Below are positions 10,538 to 12,385 of a stretch of DNA of 12,385 nucleotides, piece by piece (the stretch's first letter is position 1; each line of letters opens with the position of its first letter). The notes below the pieces were generated by a model. The model searched no databases, was not told the origin of the DNA, and saw nothing but the letters and a program-made list of their open reading frames with translations. A program made the position numbers and the translations under genes. Source of the stretch: Acidimicrobiia bacterium (lineage in GTDB: Bacteria; Actinomycetota; Acidimicrobiia; IMCC26256; PALSA-555); assembly GCA_022865365.1 (NCBI GenBank), contig JALHSW010000525.1, forward strand, positions 1 to 12,385. Reading direction: 5' to 3'.

Positions 10538-11092
10538 TCAGGTGCCGAGCACGAGCACCGGTCGGGCGTCGTAACCCAACGCCCGCGCGACCAATGCCTT
10601 GATGGTTCCCTCGCGTGCGTGCTCGTATGCCCGCACCGCCCGGTTGTATGCCTTCACGGTCGCGGGTGCGACGACGGCCTGGTCGAACGCGGCGAACGCC
10701 GCCGCGATCGCCGGATCGGCGGTGAGTCGCGCCGACGCGCCGACGTTCGCGCGGGCTCTTCGGGCGAGTGCCTCGAGGTCGTCGGCGGTCGCCGCCTCGG
10801 CACCAGGGTCGGTGTGCTTCGGACCCCGCAACGCGAACGCCCGCCAGCGCTCGAGCTCTGCGATCAGGTCCACGGTGGCGGCTCGGTCGCCCGCGCCGGC
10901 GGCGGTGAGCCCAGTGGCGACGTCCCCAAGGGCCTCGTAGCGCGTCGCCAGCGGTGCGCGAAGCGGCGCCCATGTCGCGTCGACCTGATCACGGGTGTCG
11001 ACGAGGTCGGGCCGCACGAGGAGTGCGGCGGCCACGACGCCGCCGACCACGAGCAGCACGAGTACCAGGAGGATCCAGCGGAGACGACGCAT
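10538..11092 (-). CDS. LemA-like membrane-anchored protein
   Basis: The 184-residue product begins MRRLRW and has one N-terminal membrane helix (about 6-26), giving an N-in anchor with an exported helical domain. Two stretches match the LemA layout: VDTRDQVDATWAPLRAPLATRYEAL (31-55), like the NxVDEAWxxIxxxLxxRxDLI opening of LemA, and KAYNRAVRAYEHAREG with a GYDARPVL tail (147-180), like the YNxxVxxYNxxIxxFP ... GF end. The middle is Ala/Arg-rich helix, possibly coiled coil. The molecular role of LemA proteins is unclear. ATG 11092 is preferred over GTG 11155 because the anchor follows at once and a TAGGTT -10 lies 11 bases upstream; no good ribosome site is seen. It is convergent with gltB and divergent from the nuclease gene. 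Confidence 0.68.
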   Translation of the reverse strand: MRRLRWILLVLVLLVVGGVVAAALLVRPDLVDTRDQVDATWAPLRAPLATRYEALGDVATGLTAAGAGDRAATVDLIAELERWRAFALRGPKHTDPGAEAATADDLEALARRARANVGASARLTADPAIAAAFAAFDQAVVAPATVKAYNRAVRAYEHAREGTIKALVARALGYDARPVLVLGT

Positions 11093-11184
11093 GGGTACCG
11101 GCGAACCTAGCGGCCCCCCGAGCGAATGCCGCGGAGCGCAACCGACCAGGCTCACGATCTGAGGCGTCGCCTGTCGATGGTCGC
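11093..11184. promoter_or_regulatory. Divergent gap between LemA-like and nuclease genes
   Basis: Ninety-two bases separate the two starts. A minus-strand TAGGTT (complement of 11104-11109) is a plausible -10 for the LemA-like gene and would give a leader of only a few bases. AGGCG-T-CGCCT (11162-11172) is a small palindrome 13 bases before the nuclease GTG. No -35 or Shine-Dalgarno stands out in either direction. Confidence 0.28.
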
Positions 11185-11709
11185 GTGGCTCGCTCTCGCA
11201 GTCCCCGGCAAGAGATCGCGGTCGTGGCCGCGGTCGTGGCCGCGGTCGTCGTCGGGGCGTCGCTCGTCGGTTGGTGGCTCGGCGAGGCCCATCGGTCCGC
11301 CGACGCGCCGTGGCGCGTCGCCCGCGTCGACGACGGCGACACGATCGAGGTCGTCCGTGGTTCCCAGACCGATGTCATCCGCCTGCTCGGCATCGACACC
11401 CCCGAGACGCATCACCCGACCAAGCCGGTGCAGTGCTTCGGTCCCGAGGCCTCGGCGTTCACGACGCGGCGCCTGACCGGTCGGCTCGTTCGGCTCGAGA
11501 GCGACGTCGAGGAGCGCGACATCTACGGTCGGCGACTCGCCTACGTGATCGTCGGAGGGCGGCGGTTCAACGACGAGCTGCTCCGGCGCGGCTACGCACG
11601 GCTCCTGGTCATCGCCCCGAACCGTGCGCACGGGAGGGAACTGCTTGATGCCGAGCTCGAGGCCCGGCACCACCGCCGCGGGCTGTGGAGCTCGTGCGAA
11701 CCGTCGTGA
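11185..11709 (+). CDS. Membrane-anchored staphylococcal-type nuclease (SNase/thermonuclease)
   Basis: The 174-residue product has a short Arg-rich N-terminus, a Val/Ala-rich membrane helix (about 11-33) and an SNase domain (about 43-170). Against Staphylococcus aureus nuclease, the active-site set Asp21, Arg35, Asp40, Glu43 and Arg87 corresponds to Asp52 (DDGDTI), Arg66, Asp71 and Glu74 (IRLLGIDTPE) and Arg116 (YGRRLAYV). It should be a Ca2+-dependent DNA/RNA endonuclease acting outside the membrane. The GTG at 11185 is chosen because the anchor follows directly; the frame is open far upstream, antisense to the LemA-like gene, but that part is not credible. No clear ribosome site. A lone Cys84 is present. 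The gene is convergent with the next one, 41 bp away. Confidence 0.87.
   Translation: MARSRSPRQEIAVVAAVVAAVVVGASLVGWWLGEAHRSADAPWRVARVDDGDTIEVVRGSQTDVIRLLGIDTPETHHPTKPVQCFGPEASAFTTRRLTGRLVRLESDVEERDIYGRRLAYVIVGGRRFNDELLRRGYARLLVIAPNRAHGRELLDAELEARHHRRGLWSSCEPS
11218..11250 (+). repeat. 12-bp tandem repeat inside the nuclease membrane anchor
   Basis: GCGGTCGTGGCC is repeated exactly twice (11218-11229, 11230-11241) and followed by a partial third unit (GCGGTCGTC, 11242-11250). The unit is four codons (Ala-Val-Val-Ala), so a change in copy number would lengthen or shorten the membrane helix without a frameshift. Confidence 0.7.
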
Positions 11710-11750
11710 GCACCGCTCCCGGAACCGATCAGCCTGAACGGGCCTGGCCG

Positions 11751-12254
11751 CTAGGTGTAGACGCTCGTTGTGATGCTCTTGGCGAGCGCCGTGAGCGCGG
11801 CTGCCGTGGCTGCCTCGTCCTCGAGCTCCGTCATCTGGAGATTGAGGAAATCCTTCCCCTTGATGATCGTTGCGGTCGGCGGCTTCTGAGACAGGTCGTA
11901 GAAGGCAAGCTTTGCGCCCTTGATGCCCTTGATCTTCACTGCGCCGTCCACCTTCGAGGCGATCGTCACATCCTTCTTGGCGATGCCCTTGTACTTCCCA
12001 ATGCTGAAGAAGACATTCGTGCTGGCGGTCCCGTTCGGGATCGTACGAGTGACCGACACGCTGCACGCGTCGGTGCCCGACGGGGTCGGGACTCCGACCT
12101 CACCCCCGAGCGTGTCCCCGAGCCCCGCCGCACCCAGCGCTGCGCACGGGTCGACCTTCTGCTTGGCCGAGACAGATGCTTGCGCGACGGACCCGACGCC
12201 GAACATCAGCACGGTCAACGATGCAACCGCGATCAACCGATTCCGCACGTTCAC
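11751..12254 (-). CDS. Exported two-cysteine protein of unknown function
   Basis: The 167-residue product has a signal peptide: MNVRNR, a hydrophobic core (about 7-22) and likely cleavage after Ala26 (AQA|S). There is no lipobox. The mature protein has two cysteines, Cys37 (DPCAAL) and Cys64 (TDACSV). A PCAxL ... GDTLGG ... DACSV arrangement resembles the start of DUF3558-type exported actinobacterial proteins, but the match is weak and those are usually lipoproteins. The C-terminus ends in an Ala-rich helix. GTG 12252-12254 is chosen because it overlaps the stop of the upstream gene in a GTGA (12251-12254), a classic coupled arrangement; a second GTG two codons later is possible. No ribosome site is visible, which fits coupling. 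No function can be assigned. Confidence 0.72.
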   Translation of the reverse strand: MNVRNRLIAVASLTVLMFGVGSVAQASVSAKQKVDPCAALGAAGLGDTLGGEVGVPTPSGTDACSVSVTRTIPNGTASTNVFFSIGKYKGIAKKDVTIASKVDGAVKIKGIKGAKLAFYDLSQKPPTATIIKGKDFLNLQMTELEDEAATAAALTALAKSITTSVYT

Positions 12255-12385
12255 ACCATGGCTGCGAGCACTTCGTCGAACACGTCGACGGTCGTGTCCG
12301 GGTGCAGGAACACCGCTCGTCCTACGGTCTCGCCGCGCCACTTCGTCGGGAGCACGAACGCGACCTGGTCGCGGAGCAGCCGCCG
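12251..12385 (-). CDS. C-terminal fragment, probable PLP-dependent decarboxylase-type enzyme
   Basis: The last 44 codons of a leftward gene enter from the right edge and end at TGA (12251-12253). The visible end contains VLPTKWRGETVGRAVFLHPDTT followed by VDVFDEVLAAMV. In the group II PLP-dependent (glutamate/tyrosine-type) decarboxylases and relatives, a K/T-x-x-R/G-x-x-x-x-R-x-x-F/V-x-x-P-x-T-T segment followed by an amphipathic helix closes the small C-terminal domain, so that is my best guess; the PLP-binding lysine lies outside the window and cannot be checked. Reading frame and codon use are typical of the neighbouring genes. Its stop overlaps the start of the exported-protein gene by four bases, so the two are probably one transcript. 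Confidence 0.55.
   Translation of the reverse strand, partial: RRLLRDQVAFVLPTKWRGETVGRAVFLHPDTTVDVFDEVLAAMV

Noticed and set aside
10954..11184. An N-terminal extension of the nuclease gene
   Set aside because: It overlaps the LemA-like coding region in antisense and lacks any conserved motif; the membrane anchor starts just after GTG 11185.

Overview
The window is a GC-rich bacterial chromosome segment, most likely from the Actinomycetota; an uncultured Acidimicrobiia-like lineage is my best guess. The reasons are frequent GTG starts, strong G/C at third codon positions, small secreted proteins with Ala/Val-rich signal peptides, and an alpha-methylacyl-CoA racemase very like the mycobacterial enzyme. 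There are no insertion sequences, phage genes, CRISPR arrays, tRNAs or rRNAs. Most of it is ordinary chromosomal housekeeping and catabolic DNA.

Left edge (1-409): the first 34 codons of an unidentified leftward gene run off the window. Its promoter is the clearest regulatory signal seen here: a consensus -35 (TTGACA), a 17-bp spacer and a -10 (TAGGGT), with a perfect 14-bp LexA/SOS box lying wholly inside the spacer. A run of short hairpins separates it from the next gene.

Lipid block (410-3679): a leftward DUF7064/AttH-like protein is divergent from a rightward pair, an alpha-methylacyl-CoA racemase and a short-chain dehydrogenase. Together they suggest catabolism of branched or steroid-type acyl-CoAs. 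A strong hairpin ends the block.

Middle (3782-10472): a small secreted two-cysteine protein and purK (purine synthesis) read leftward. A 1563-residue gltB, the glutamine-dependent glutamate synthase large subunit, reads rightward. It carries about 75 extra residues before its FMN domain and has no gltD beside it. The purK-gltB gap holds an 11-bp direct repeat and a 12-bp palindrome.

Right part (10473-12385): a LemA-like membrane protein (leftward) and a membrane-anchored staphylococcal-type nuclease (rightward) diverge from a 92-bp gap. Then comes a leftward exported two-cysteine protein whose GTG start overlaps the stop of an upstream gene by four bases. Only the last 44 codons of that upstream gene are present; they look like the C-terminus of a PLP-dependent decarboxylase-type enzyme.

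I see no new multi-gene system fully contained here. The best leads are the SOS-controlled gene leaving the left edge and the unusual gltB.
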